Part shown: in pieces, positions 31,350 through 39,923 of the stretch
How positions within the stretch are numbered: the first letter of the stretch is position 1
How the letters are laid out: the number at the start of each line of letters is the position of its first letter
From: Phenylobacterium sp.
GTDB taxonomy: Bacteria; Pseudomonadota; Alphaproteobacteria; Caulobacterales; Caulobacteraceae
Reading direction: 5' to 3'
DNA length: 64,000 nucleotides
NCBI RefSeq assembly: GCF_004297125.1
Contig: NZ_SCVD01000006.1
Coordinates: 124,001-188,000 of the forward strand
The notes under the pieces: model-generated
What the model saw: only the letters and a program-made list of their open reading frames with translations
Told to the model about the DNA's origin: nothing
The model's database searches: none
Program-made: the position numbers and the translations under genes

Positions 31350-32317
31350 AGGTTCGCCTGCCGTCCGATGAGCAGCCGGGCCAGGGCCAGGACTACGAAG
31401 GTGATGATGAAGAGCACCAGGCCGAGCGCGATCAGCGACGAGGTGTGCAGCACGCCGGTCGCCTCGGCGAACTCGTTGGCGATGGTCGAGGCGATGGTGG
31501 AGCCCGATGCGAACACCGAGGTCGGGAAGCCATGGGCGTTGCCGATGATGAAGGTCACCGCCATGGTCTCGCCCAGCGCGCGGCCCAGGCCCAGCATGAC
31601 GGCGCCGATGGCGCCCGTGCGGACATAGGGGATGCTGACCTTGCGGACGACCTCGAAGGTGGTCGAGCCGAGGCCGTAGGCGCTCTCGCGCACCTGGGCG
31701 GGAATGGTCAGCAGCAGCTCGCGCATGGTGGCCGCGATGAACGGCAGGATCATGATCGCCAGGATGATCGAGGCCGACAGGATGCCGGCCCCATTCGGGA
31801 CGCCGGTGGTGATCTTCTCCCAGAGGGTGCCGGGCTGGGCCGACATCATGATCGGCATCTGGACATGCTTGGCGAACCAGGGCGCGAAGACGAAAAGGCC
31901 CCACATGCCGTAGACGATCGAGGGAATGCCGGCGAGAAGCTCCACGGCCGTGCCGATGGGACGGCGCAGGATCGGCGGGCACAACTCCACGAGGAAGATC
32001 GCGATCCCGAACGACAGCGGCAGGGCGAACAGCAGGGCGAGCCCGGCGCTGATCAGGGTGCCGGCGACCGCGCCCGCGGAACCGTAGACCTCCTGCACCG
32101 GATCCCACTCGGCGCTGGTGAAGAAGCCGAAGCCAAAGGCCTGGAACGCCGGCCAGCCGCCAATCGCCAGGGACACGACGATCCCCCCCAGCGCGGTCAA
32201 CAGGAAGGTGGCCGCCGAGAAGCACAGGATCTCGAAGCCCTTGTCGAAGGCGGCTCCGAACGCCGACCGCGGCGGAGCGGCCGCGGCGGCGTGAGGCCTG
32301 TCGGCGACGGCGGTCAT
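31346..32317 (-). CDS. pstC: Phosphate ABC transporter permease PstC
   Basis: 323 residues. Six membrane helices, with the conserved IPSIVYGMWGLFVFAPW segment and the EAA-loop RESAYGLGSTTFEVVRKVSIPYVRTG region. It starts with a Pro/Ala-rich 25-residue cytoplasmic extension. It overlaps pstS by 4 bases (ATGA) and pstA by 4, so the operon is fully coupled. Confidence 0.97.
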   Translation of the reverse strand: MTAVADRPHAAAAAPPRSAFGAAFDKGFEILCFSAATFLLTALGGIVVSLAIGGWPAFQAFGFGFFTSAEWDPVQEVYGSAGAVAGTLISAGLALLFALPLSFGIAIFLVELCPPILRRPIGTAVELLAGIPSIVYGMWGLFVFAPWFAKHVQMPIMMSAQPGTLWEKITTGVPNGAGILSASIILAIMILPFIAATMRELLLTIPAQVRESAYGLGSTTFEVVRKVSIPYVRTGAIGAVMLGLGRALGETMAVTFIIGNAHGFPTSVFASGSTIASTIANEFAEATGVLHTSSLIALGLVLFIITFVVLALARLLIGRQANL

Positions 32318-33396
32318 TGGGCGGCCGGCGTGAAGACCGGCTTGCCGTCGGGGCCGACGATGGCCGACCAGCTGGCCCGCACCTGAGCCTTGAGCGCGGC
32401 CGGCAGCGGCACATAGGCCAACTCGTCGGCGGCCGCGTCGCCCGTGGAATAGGCGCGGTCGAAGAAGCTGAGCACGGCCTTGCCGTTGGCCGCGTCGGTC
32501 TGTTGCTTGTGCATCAGGATGAACGTCGCCCCGGTGATCGGCCAGGCGCCCGCGCCAGCCTGGTTGATCAGCAGCAGGTAGAAGCCCGGCGCCTTGGTCC
32601 AGTCGGCGCCCGCCGCGGCGGCGGAGAAGCTCTCGGCCGTCGGGTTGACGAACTGCCCGGCGGCGTTCTGCAGGCTGGCATGCGGCATGCTGTTCTGCTT
32701 GGCGTAGGCATATTCGACGTAGCCGATAGCGCCCGGGGTCTGCTTCACATAGCCGGAGACGCCATCGTTACCCTTGCCGCCCTGGCCGGCCGGCCACTTC
32801 ACCGCGTCGCTCGCGCCCACGACGCCCCACTTCGGAGCGACGGCGGTCAGGTAGCTGGTGAACAGGAAGGTGGTGCCCGACCCGTCCGAACGATGCACCA
32901 CGGTGATCGGCAGGTTGGGCAGCTTCACGCCGGGGTTCAGCCCCGCGATGGCCGGGTCGTTCCACTTCTTGACCGTGCCCAGGAAGATGTCGGCCAGCAG
33001 GGGTCCGGTCAGCTTGAGCTGGCCCGGCTGGATGTCGGGCAGGTTCACGATCGGAACCACGCCGCCGATCACGGTCGGAAACTGGGCAAGGCCGTCGGCC
33101 TCCAGCTCCTCGGGCTTCAGGGGCTTGTCGCTGGCGCCGAACGCCACGGTCTTGGCCTTGATCTGCTTGATGCCGCCACCGGAGCCGATCGCCTGGTAGT
33201 TCAGCGCCAGGCCCGTCTCGGCCTTCTGCAGTTCAGCCCATTTGGCGTAGAGCGGCGCGGGGAATGTCGCGCCGGCGCCCGAGATCTGGACACCCGAGGC
33301 GGCCGGGGCCGCGCCCTCGCCCGTCTTGTCGGTCTTCTGTCCGCAGGCCGAAAGAGCCAGGCATGCCGCCAGGCCAAGAACGATTTTCCGATACAC
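32314..33396 (-). CDS. pstS: Phosphate-binding lipoprotein PstS (copy 1)
   Basis: 360 residues from a GTG with GGAG 7 bases before it. Signal peptide with lipobox LALSAC (Cys about 18), so it is anchored to the inner membrane. Ligand-binding elements ISGAGATFPAPLY, FGASDKPLK and VVHRSDGSGTTFLFTSYL are all present. It captures periplasmic phosphate for PstCA. It is the first gene of pstSCAB-phoU, and two Pho boxes lie upstream (33446-33505). A second PstS (35294-36331) lacks the lipobox. Confidence 0.97.
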   Translation of the reverse strand: MYRKIVLGLAACLALSACGQKTDKTGEGAAPAASGVQISGAGATFPAPLYAKWAELQKAETGLALNYQAIGSGGGIKQIKAKTVAFGASDKPLKPEELEADGLAQFPTVIGGVVPIVNLPDIQPGQLKLTGPLLADIFLGTVKKWNDPAIAGLNPGVKLPNLPITVVHRSDGSGTTFLFTSYLTAVAPKWGVVGASDAVKWPAGQGGKGNDGVSGYVKQTPGAIGYVEYAYAKQNSMPHASLQNAAGQFVNPTAESFSAAAAGADWTKAPGFYLLLINQAGAGAWPITGATFILMHKQQTDAANGKAVLSFFDRAYSTGDAAADELAYVPLPAALKAQVRASWSAIVGPDGKPVFTPAAQ

Positions 33397-33445
33397 GCGC
33401 CATCTCCGCTTTCGGGCGATCCTGGCTTCGCTCTACGCGGCGCGC

Positions 33446-33461
33446 ATGACAGTTGGACGAC
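33446..33461 (-). promoter_or_regulatory. Pho box proximal to pstS
   Basis: Read on the minus strand, GTCGT-CCAACT-GTCAT: two PhoB half-sites with an 11-base period. It lies 50 bases upstream of the pstS start, with a TAGAGC -10-like element about 10 bases after it. Confidence 0.75.
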
Positions 33462-33478
33462 AATTGGCCGAAGGTTTT

Positions 33479-33505
33479 GCGACGTACGCATGACAGTTCG
33501 ATGAC
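33479..33505. promoter_or_regulatory. Triple Pho-box between pstS and DUF47-pit
   Basis: Minus strand: GTCAT-CGAACT-GTCAT-GCGTAC-GTCGC, three half-sites at exact 11-base steps. It lies in the 175-base divergent region and overlaps a candidate -35 for the pit operon. It can therefore serve pstS as an upstream activator site and the pit side as a repressor site. Confidence 0.75.
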
Positions 33506-33529
33506 GCACGGCGCGGATCACGCTATGGA
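33501..33529 (+). promoter_or_regulatory. Candidate housekeeping promoter of DUF47-pit
   Basis: ATGACG (33501-33506) matches 5 of 6 bases of the Caulobacter-type -35 TTGACG. GCTATGGA (33522-33529) resembles the -10 GCTANAWC, with 15 bases between. The -35 is the last half-site of the Pho box, so PhoB bound there would block this promoter. Confidence 0.5.
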
Positions 33530-33571
33530 CCCCGCCGCACCCCTGTCGCGACGCCATTATAGAGGTCGAAT

Positions 33572-34213
33572 GTGAACTGGTTCCAGGCCCTCATGCCCAA
33601 GGAGGGTGGGTTCTTCGACCTGTTCGAGCGCCACGCGGGGACGCTGTGCGCCGGGGCCCAGTCGCTCCACAGGCTTCTGGAGGGCGGCCCTGGCGTGCCC
33701 GAGCACTGCGCCGCGGTGGCCAAGCACGAGAACGAGGCCGACGACATCACCCGCGAGGTGATGCTGCTGGTCCGCCGCACCTTCATCACCCCGTTCGACC
33801 GGGCCGACATCATCGACCTGATCACCTCGATGGACGACGCCATCGACCAGATGCACAAGACCTCCAAGGTCACGGCCCTGTTCGAACAGCGCGAGTTCCA
33901 GCCCGACATGCTGCGGCTGGGCGAGGTGATCGTGAAGACCGCCGACCTGACATTCCAGGCCGTGCCCCTGCTGCGGTCGATGAAGAACAACGCCGCCAAG
34001 CTCAACAGCCTCACCGACCAGGTGACGAAGCTGGAGGAAGAGTCGGACCATCTCTACGATGCCGGGATCGCCGCCCTCTACCGCAACGTCGGCAAGACCG
34101 ACCCAATGGCCTACATCGTCGGCGCCGAGATCTACGATCACCTGGAGAAGGTGGTCGACCGCTTCGAGGACGTGGCCAACCGGATCAGCGGCGTGCTGAT
34201 CGAGCACCTCTAA
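33572..34213 (+). CDS. DUF47 phosphate-transport accessory protein (PhoU-like)
   Basis: 213 residues, all-helical, distant PhoU relative. Conserved segments are HENEADDITREVM, FDRADIIDLITSMDDAIDQM and VEVVDRFEDVANRISG-like C-terminal helix. The gene pairs with pit in many bacteria (orfA-pit in Sinorhizobium meliloti, where the pair is repressed by PhoB). It likely controls Pit activity. The stop is 4 bases before pit's ATG. It is divergent from pstS across the Pho-box region. Confidence 0.92.
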   Translation: MNWFQALMPKEGGFFDLFERHAGTLCAGAQSLHRLLEGGPGVPEHCAAVAKHENEADDITREVMLLVRRTFITPFDRADIIDLITSMDDAIDQMHKTSKVTALFEQREFQPDMLRLGEVIVKTADLTFQAVPLLRSMKNNAAKLNSLTDQVTKLEEESDHLYDAGIAALYRNVGKTDPMAYIVGAEIYDHLEKVVDRFEDVANRISGVLIEHL

Positions 34214-34217
34214 GCCC

Positions 34218-35234
34218 ATGGATCTCGCAGGCGCGAGCTACCTGCTCATCTTCCTGATCTTCGTGGCGCTGGCGTTCGATTTCCTGAACGGCCTGCACGA
34301 CGCCGCGAACTCGATCGCCACCATCGTCTCCACGCGCGTGTTGTCGCCGCGTTGGGCGGTGGTCTGGGCCGCCTTCTTCAACTTCATCGCCTTCCTTTTC
34401 TTCGGCCTCCACGTGGCCAACACGGTCGGCAAGGGCATCATCAGCGCCGACATCATCTCCGATGCGGTGATCTTCGGAGCGCTCGGCGGCGCGATCAGCT
34501 GGAACATCATCACCTGGCTGGCGGGGATCCCCTCGTCGTCGTCCCACGCCCTGATCGGCGGCCTGCTGGGCGCCGGCATCAGCAAGGCGGGCTTCGAGGG
34601 CGTCGTCTGGTCGGGGGTTCTGAAGACTGTGGCCGGGATCGTGGTGTCGCCCGCCCTGGGCTTCGGCCTCGCGCTGATCCTGGTCCTGATCGTGTCCTGG
34701 GCGTTCGTGAAGGCGACGCCGTCGATCGCCGACTCCGCGTTCCGCAAGCTGCAGTTCGTCTCGGCGGCGATGTTCTCGTTGGGCCACGGCGGCAACGACG
34801 CCCAGAAGACCATGGGGATCATCGCCGTCCTGCTCTTTTCGCACGGCCAACTGGGGCCCGAATTCCACGTGCCTTTCTGGGTGGTGATCTCCTGCCAGGC
34901 GGCGCTGGGCTTGGGCACCCTGTTCGGGGGCTGGCGGATCGTCCACACGATGGGGTCCAAGATCACACGGCTGTCGCCCCAGCAGGGCTTCTGCGCCGAG
35001 ACCGCCGGGGCCATCACCATCTTCCTGGCCACCCATATCGGCGTGCCGGTCTCGACCACCCACACCATCACCGGCGCGATCGTCGGCGTGGGCGCGTCGC
35101 GACGGGTTTCGGCGGTGCGCTGGAACATCGCCGGGCGGATCGTCTGGGCCTGGGTGATCACCATGCCCGCCTCGGGCCTGATCGCCGCGGCCTTCTACGC
35201 CATGGCCCGCCTGGCCGACCGGACGTTCGGCTAA
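34218..35234 (+). CDS. pit: Low-affinity inorganic phosphate transporter Pit
   Basis: 338 residues, short alphaproteobacterial form. It has about ten helices and the two PiT repeats: NGLHDAANSIATIVSTRVL near the N-terminus and GHGGNDAQKTMGIIAVLL in the middle, each with the G-x-NDxx signature. It imports metal-phosphate with protons at high phosphate. It is co-transcribed with the DUF47 gene. It converges on pstS2, with a hairpin between. Confidence 0.96.
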   Translation: MDLAGASYLLIFLIFVALAFDFLNGLHDAANSIATIVSTRVLSPRWAVVWAAFFNFIAFLFFGLHVANTVGKGIISADIISDAVIFGALGGAISWNIITWLAGIPSSSSHALIGGLLGAGISKAGFEGVVWSGVLKTVAGIVVSPALGFGLALILVLIVSWAFVKATPSIADSAFRKLQFVSAAMFSLGHGGNDAQKTMGIIAVLLFSHGQLGPEFHVPFWVVISCQAALGLGTLFGGWRIVHTMGSKITRLSPQQGFCAETAGAITIFLATHIGVPVSTTHTITGAIVGVGASRRVSAVRWNIAGRIVWAWVITMPASGLIAAAFYAMARLADRTFG

Positions 35235-35245
35235 GCCGAAACGCA

Positions 35246-35270
35246 CGTGGCCGGCGCGAGGCCGGCCACG
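35246..35270. terminator. Hairpin between pit and pstS2
   Basis: CGTGGCCGGC / GCCGGCCACG form a perfect 10-bp stem with loop GCGAG in the 59-base convergent gap. A long T-run is absent, so termination efficiency is uncertain, but the position suits a shared bidirectional terminator. Confidence 0.6.
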
Positions 35271-35293
35271 ACGTCCCGAAGGGAAGGCAGGAT

Positions 35294-36331
35294 CTAGCGG
35301 TAGACGGGCTTGCCGTCCGGCCCGACGACCTTGGACCACGACTTGCGCACCAGCTCCTTCACCGAGGCCGGCATCGGCAGATAGTCCAGCTGGACGGCGG
35401 CGGCGTCCCCGTTCTTGTAGGCCCAGTCGAAGAAGGCCAGGACCTCTTTGCCCTTGGCGGCGTCTTCCTGCTTGGTCTTCACCAGGATGAAGGTGGCGCC
35501 CGTGATCGGCCAGGCTTCGCCGCCCGGCTGGTCCAGGAGCAGCAGGTAGAAGCCGGGGGCGGCGCTCCACTTGGCGTTGGCGGCGGCGGCGCTGAAGTTC
35601 GCCGCGGCCGGGGCCACGTACTTGCCCGCCTTGTTCTGCAGCAGGGTGTAAGTGAGGTTGTTCTGCTTGGCGAAGGCGTACTCGACGTAGCCGATGGCGC
35701 CCGGCGTCTGCTTCACATAGGCCGCGACGCCGTCGTTGCCCTTGCCGCCCAGGCCGGTCGGCCACTTCACCGCGTCGTTCGCGCCCACTTCGCTGGCCCA
35801 GCGCGGGGCTTTCATGGACAGGTAGCTGGTGAAGAGGAAGGTCGTGCCTGAGCCGTCCGAACGGTGAACCACCGTGATCGGCAGGTTGGGAAGCTGGACG
35901 CCCGGGTTGTACTTGGCGATCAGCGGGTCGTTCCAGCGCTTGAGCACGCCGCGGAAGATGTCGGCGGTGAGCGCCCCTGTCAGCTTGATCTCGCCCGACT
36001 TGATCCCCGGGATATTGACCACCGGCACGACGCCGCCGATCACGGTGGGGAACATCGAGAAGCCGCCGGTGGCCAGGTCGTCCGGCTTCAGCGGCTTGTC
36101 GCTGGCGCCGAAGTCGACGGTGCCGGCGGTGATCTGGCGGATGCCGCCGCCCGACCCGATGGCCTGGTAGTTCAGGCGGTTGTTGGTCTGCGCCCGATAG
36201 AGCTCGGCCCACTTGGCATAGACCGGCGCCGGGAAGGTCGCGCCCGCGCCCGAAATGTCGGCGGCCTGGGCGGCGCCCGGGCCGGCCAGGGTCGCGGCGG
36301 CCACGATCGCGGTGAGATAGCGTTTGAACAT
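35294..36331 (-). CDS. pstS: Periplasmic phosphate-binding protein PstS (copy 2)
   Basis: 345 residues from ATG 36331. The signal peptide ends AAQAADI (about 23), with no lipobox Cys, so the protein should be soluble in the periplasm, unlike the lipoprotein copy at 32314. It keeps the same ligand segments (ISGAGATFPAPVY, FGASDKPLK, VVHRSDGSGTTFLF). The two copies are clearly paralogous throughout. It stands alone without permeases, downstream of a triple Pho box at 36409-36435. It probably delivers phosphate to PstCA under starvation. Confidence 0.95.
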   Translation of the reverse strand: MFKRYLTAIVAAATLAGPGAAQAADISGAGATFPAPVYAKWAELYRAQTNNRLNYQAIGSGGGIRQITAGTVDFGASDKPLKPDDLATGGFSMFPTVIGGVVPVVNIPGIKSGEIKLTGALTADIFRGVLKRWNDPLIAKYNPGVQLPNLPITVVHRSDGSGTTFLFTSYLSMKAPRWASEVGANDAVKWPTGLGGKGNDGVAAYVKQTPGAIGYVEYAFAKQNNLTYTLLQNKAGKYVAPAAANFSAAAANAKWSAAPGFYLLLLDQPGGEAWPITGATFILVKTKQEDAAKGKEVLAFFDWAYKNGDAAAVQLDYLPMPASVKELVRKSWSKVVGPDGKPVYR

Positions 36332-36408
36332 TTTGGGAAACCCCCTCGTCGTGGGCGCGCTTCGGGCGCCCGGTCGAGGCCGGTGTACGGAGCCCCGGCG
36401 AAGGTGCA

Positions 36409-36435
36409 GTGACGTTTGCATGTCAGTTGAGTGAC
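36409..36435 (-). promoter_or_regulatory. Pho box of pstS2
   Basis: Minus strand: GTCAC-TCAACT-GACAT-GCAAAC-GTCAC, three half-sites at 11-base steps (the middle is degenerate). It ends 77 bases before the pstS2 start. Confidence 0.7.
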
Positions 36436-36456
36436 ATCGCTGAGCGCTCGGCGACT

Positions 36457-36472
36457 GTCACGAATCTGTCTC
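36457..36472 (+). promoter_or_regulatory. Pho box of the porin gene
   Basis: GTCAC-GAATCT-GTCTC on the plus strand, 11-base period, followed about 11 bases later by TACCGT as a possible -10. It is 88 bases before the porin ATG. Confidence 0.65.
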
Positions 36473-36559
36473 GCCAATTTTGCCGTACCGTCGCAATCGA
36501 GGCCTAGAGACCGGCCCGTCGACGTCGCCCTCCTGGCGGCCAAGAGCAAGGACTCCACG

Positions 36560-38152
36560 ATGGGAATGTCTCTCAAACGCGGCGCCACCGCGTGGCTTTC
36601 CGCGACCATGGCCGGCGCGCTCATGTGCAGCGTCGCGACCAGCGCCCTGGCCGCCCCGGCGTCGGCCAACGACACCAAGCTGCAGACGATGCAACGCCAG
36701 CTCGACGACATGCGCGCCCAGCTGGACGCCATGAGGGCGGCCGGCCAGCAGCCGTCGCCGCAGCTCTCCGCCATCCAGCAGCAGCTCGACGCGATGGCCG
36801 CGCAGCTCGCGGAGATGAAGACCAGCCAGGAGACGGTCAACACCGACATCGCCACCCTGAAGCAGGCCCCCGCCGGCACGTCGGTCACCGTCACCCTGCC
36901 CAACGGCAAGCCAACCTTCGCGACCGCCGACGGCCGGTTTACGGCCAACGTCCGCGCGATCCTGATGATGGACGCCGGCAAGTACTTCCAGGACAACGAC
37001 CTGGGCCCGGCGGTAGTCGGCCGCGACCTGAACGAAGGCGTGAACTTCCGCCGCGCACGGATCGGCTTCGACGGGCGCCTGTTCCAGGACTTCGACTATT
37101 CGTTCGTCTACGAGTTCGGCGGGTCGGGCGCCGAGGAGGCCGGCAGGCTCTACGAGGCCTCGGTCACCTACACGGCGCTGAAGCCGCTGCGGATCAAGGT
37201 CGGGGCCTTCGAGCCGAACGTGAACCTGGCCGCGGCGACCTCGACCAGCGCCATGCCTATCCTGGAACGCCCGGCCCCCGCCGAAGCGGCGCGGAACGTG
37301 GCGGCCGGTGACTCTCGGACGGCCATCCAGCTCTCCGCCGCCGGCGTGTTCGGTGACGACGACACCGGCATCGCCACCCGCTGGTTCGGCGCCACCGCCT
37401 TCACCGGCAATACTCTGGGCGGCACGCAGCAGTTCGACGAGCAGACCGCCTGGGTCGCGCGCGCCGCGCTGGCGCCCTACTCCGGCACGACCTGGCAGGC
37501 GCACTTCGGCGCCAACTACCAGTACGTGATCCAGCCGAACGACGCGGTCGGCCCCGGCGTCGCCGGGACGCGGTATCCCATCCAGATCCGCGACCGTCCC
37601 GAGCTCCGGCTCGACGGAACCCGGCTCGTGGACGCCGGCGCGATCGACGCCGACCACGCCACAGTCTATGGCGGCGAAGCGGCGTTCGGCTTCGGCAGCT
37701 TCCTGGTCGAGGGCGAGTACTTCAAATACAAGATCGAGCGCCGCAACAGCGCGCTGGCCAACCCGCACTTCAACGGCTGGTACGCGCAGGCGTCGTGGGT
37801 GCTGACGGGCGAAACCCGGCCGTATGACCCGGTCGAGGCCCGCTTCGGCGCGCCGCGCATGAACTACAATTTCAATCCGAAGGCCGGCACCTGGGGCGCC
37901 TTCGAGCTGGCCGCACGCTATTCGGTGCTCGACCTCAACTATCGCGAGGGCCTGACGGGCGCCACGCCGGTCGGCGGCGTCCGCGGCGGCGAGCAGAAGA
38001 TCTGGAACGTGGGCGTCAACTGGTATTGGAACCCGGCCATGCGGATGATGCTCGGCTATCAGCACGTCGAGATCGACCGGCTGAACGCCACCGGCGTGCA
38101 AATCGGCCAGACCTACGACGCCGTCGCCGCGCGCGCGCAGGTGGCCTTCTAA
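36560..38152 (+). CDS. OprO/OprP-type phosphate-selective porin
   Basis: 530 residues from ATG 36560. Signal peptide ends TSALAAPAS (about 34). A coiled-coil (residues about 38-100, with heptads TMQRQLDDMRAQLDAM and AIQQQLDAMAAQLAEM) is followed by a 16-strand barrel of the Porin_O_P family, with NFRRARIGFDGRLFQDFDYSF as its hallmark. The last residue is Phe (..ARAQVAF). It lets phosphate or polyphosphate across the outer membrane. A Pho box lies upstream, and it is divergent from pstS2. A frame open 129 bases further up lacks a leader and lies in the regulatory region. Confidence 0.93.
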   Translation: MGMSLKRGATAWLSATMAGALMCSVATSALAAPASANDTKLQTMQRQLDDMRAQLDAMRAAGQQPSPQLSAIQQQLDAMAAQLAEMKTSQETVNTDIATLKQAPAGTSVTVTLPNGKPTFATADGRFTANVRAILMMDAGKYFQDNDLGPAVVGRDLNEGVNFRRARIGFDGRLFQDFDYSFVYEFGGSGAEEAGRLYEASVTYTALKPLRIKVGAFEPNVNLAAATSTSAMPILERPAPAEAARNVAAGDSRTAIQLSAAGVFGDDDTGIATRWFGATAFTGNTLGGTQQFDEQTAWVARAALAPYSGTTWQAHFGANYQYVIQPNDAVGPGVAGTRYPIQIRDRPELRLDGTRLVDAGAIDADHATVYGGEAAFGFGSFLVEGEYFKYKIERRNSALANPHFNGWYAQASWVLTGETRPYDPVEARFGAPRMNYNFNPKAGTWGAFELAARYSVLDLNYREGLTGATPVGGVRGGEQKIWNVGVNWYWNPAMRMMLGYQHVEIDRLNATGVQIGQTYDAVAARAQVAF

Positions 38153-38175
38153 AGCTCCTCCCCCGGAGACTTCAG

Positions 38176-38207
38176 GCCGTCGCGGTTTCGCCGCGGCGGC
38201 TTTTTCT
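38176..38207 (+). terminator. Terminator of the porin gene
   Basis: GCCGTCGCGG-TTTCG-CCGCGGCGGC, a 10-bp stem with one G-T pair, followed by TTTTT CT. It starts 23 bases after the porin stop. Confidence 0.88.
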
Positions 38208-38223
38208 CCTGGGTCGCGGGACC

Positions 38224-38239
38224 GTCATGGGGACGACAC
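38224..38239 (+). promoter_or_regulatory. Pho-box-like element in a gene-free stretch
   Basis: GTCAT-GGGGAC-GACAC: two half-sites with the 11-base period (second one degenerate). GCTAGCGTC, a -10-like element, begins 9 bases after it (38248). It sits downstream of the porin terminator, so it could only drive a separate transcript. Confidence 0.4.
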
Positions 38240-38261
38240 GAGGCGCGGCTAGCGTCGCGCG

Positions 38262-38347
38262 CAGTAACCCCTCGCGTAAATCTCCAGTCGGCCGCCCCGA
38301 AGGCCGCGTTTCGGCCGCGACCGCCCCCCGGTCGCGGCCCCTTTTTT
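38262..38347 (+). ncRNA. Candidate small RNA with its own terminator
   Basis: The gap between porin and metallophosphoesterase (38153-38355) contains a second plus-strand terminator (38313-38347) that the porin does not need, since it has one at 38176. A Pho-box-like element and -10-like GCTAGCGTC precede it, which would give a transcript of roughly 85 bases ending in the 38313 hairpin. No open frame of note is present. The 5' end is a guess from the -10. Predicted only. Confidence 0.35.
38313..38347 (+). terminator. Second, orphan terminator on the plus strand
   Basis: GGCCGCGACC / GGTCGCGGCC form a perfect 10-bp stem (loop of 7) followed by CC and TTTTTT. There is no T-run on the minus side, so it does not serve the convergent metallophosphoesterase gene. 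Confidence 0.75.
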
Positions 38348-38355
38348 GCCGGTCG

Positions 38356-39159
38356 TCAGGCGGCGATGGGCGCGCGGAGCAGGATGGGGACGCCGGACAG
38401 CGCCTTGCGCGCCTCCAGCCAGTGGACGATCTCGAACGTCCCGTCGAAGCCTTCGACGATGGCGGTGCAGCTTTCGACCCAATCGCCGTCGTTGAGGTAG
38501 GCGACGCCGTCGATGTCGCGCATCTCGGCCTTGTGGATGTGGCCGCAGATCACGCCGTGGACGCCACGCCGGCGGGCCTCGTCGGCCATGGCGCCCTCGA
38601 ACTTGTCGATGAAGGCCACGGCGTCCTTCACCTTGTGCTTCAGGTAAGCCGACAGGCTCCAGTAGCCCAGGCCCATCATCCGGCGCACGCGGTTGAAGTG
38701 GGTGTTGAGGGCGATCAGGGCGCGGTAGCTCCAGTCGCCCAGGAAGGCCAGCCAGCGGGCGTTCTGCACCACCCCGTCGAACTCGTCGCCATGGGTGACG
38801 AGGTAGCGCCGGCCGTCGGCGGCCTCGTGGACGGCGTCGCGCGCCACGATCACCCCGCCGAAGTGGACGCCGCAGAAGTCACGGACCACCTCGTCGTGAT
38901 TGCCGGGGACGTAGACGACCTTCACGCCCTTGCGGGCGAGCCGCAGGATCTTCTGGACCACGTCGTTGTGGGCCTGGGGCCAGAACCAGCCCGAACGCAG
39001 CTTCCACCCGTCGACGATGTCGCCGACCAGGTAGAGCGTCTCGCACTCGAGCTCGCGGATGAACTCCAGGAGCAGCTCGGCCTGGCAGCCCCGCGTGCCC
39101 AGATGGATGTCGGAGATGAAGGCCGTCCGGCAGCGGACGGCGGGAGAAGTCTCGTGCAT
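38356..39159 (-). CDS. Metallophosphoesterase, UDP-2,3-diacylglucosamine-diphosphatase-like
   Basis: 267 residues from ATG 39159 (GGGGGC four bases before it; a TTG at 39171 is the alternative). All calcineurin-type metal motifs are present: FISDIHLG, VGDIVDGW, VPGNHDE, VTHGDEFDG and CGHIHKAEM. The sequence resembles the LpxH-related group that includes lipid A and glycolipid enzymes. A Pho box lies just upstream and it follows the phoB side of the island. Under phosphate limitation it may release phosphate or help swap phospholipids for other lipids. Substrate inferred. Confidence 0.85.
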   Translation of the reverse strand: MHETSPAVRCRTAFISDIHLGTRGCQAELLLEFIRELECETLYLVGDIVDGWKLRSGWFWPQAHNDVVQKILRLARKGVKVVYVPGNHDEVVRDFCGVHFGGVIVARDAVHEAADGRRYLVTHGDEFDGVVQNARWLAFLGDWSYRALIALNTHFNRVRRMMGLGYWSLSAYLKHKVKDAVAFIDKFEGAMADEARRRGVHGVICGHIHKAEMRDIDGVAYLNDGDWVESCTAIVEGFDGTFEIVHWLEARKALSGVPILLRAPIAA

Positions 39160-39205
39160 CGCTGCCCCCAACGGCGAAAGACGCAGACGAGCGTCAGCCG
39201 AGTCT

Positions 39206-39221
39206 GTGACGCTCGGATGAC
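39206..39221 (-). promoter_or_regulatory. Pho box of the metallophosphoesterase
   Basis: Minus strand: GTCAT-CCGAGC-GTCAC, 11-base period, in the 74-base gap after phoB. It puts the phosphoesterase in the Pho regulon. Confidence 0.7.
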
Positions 39222-39233
39222 GGCGGTATCCGG

Positions 39234-39919
<686 letters not shown>

Positions 39920-39923
<4 letters not shown>

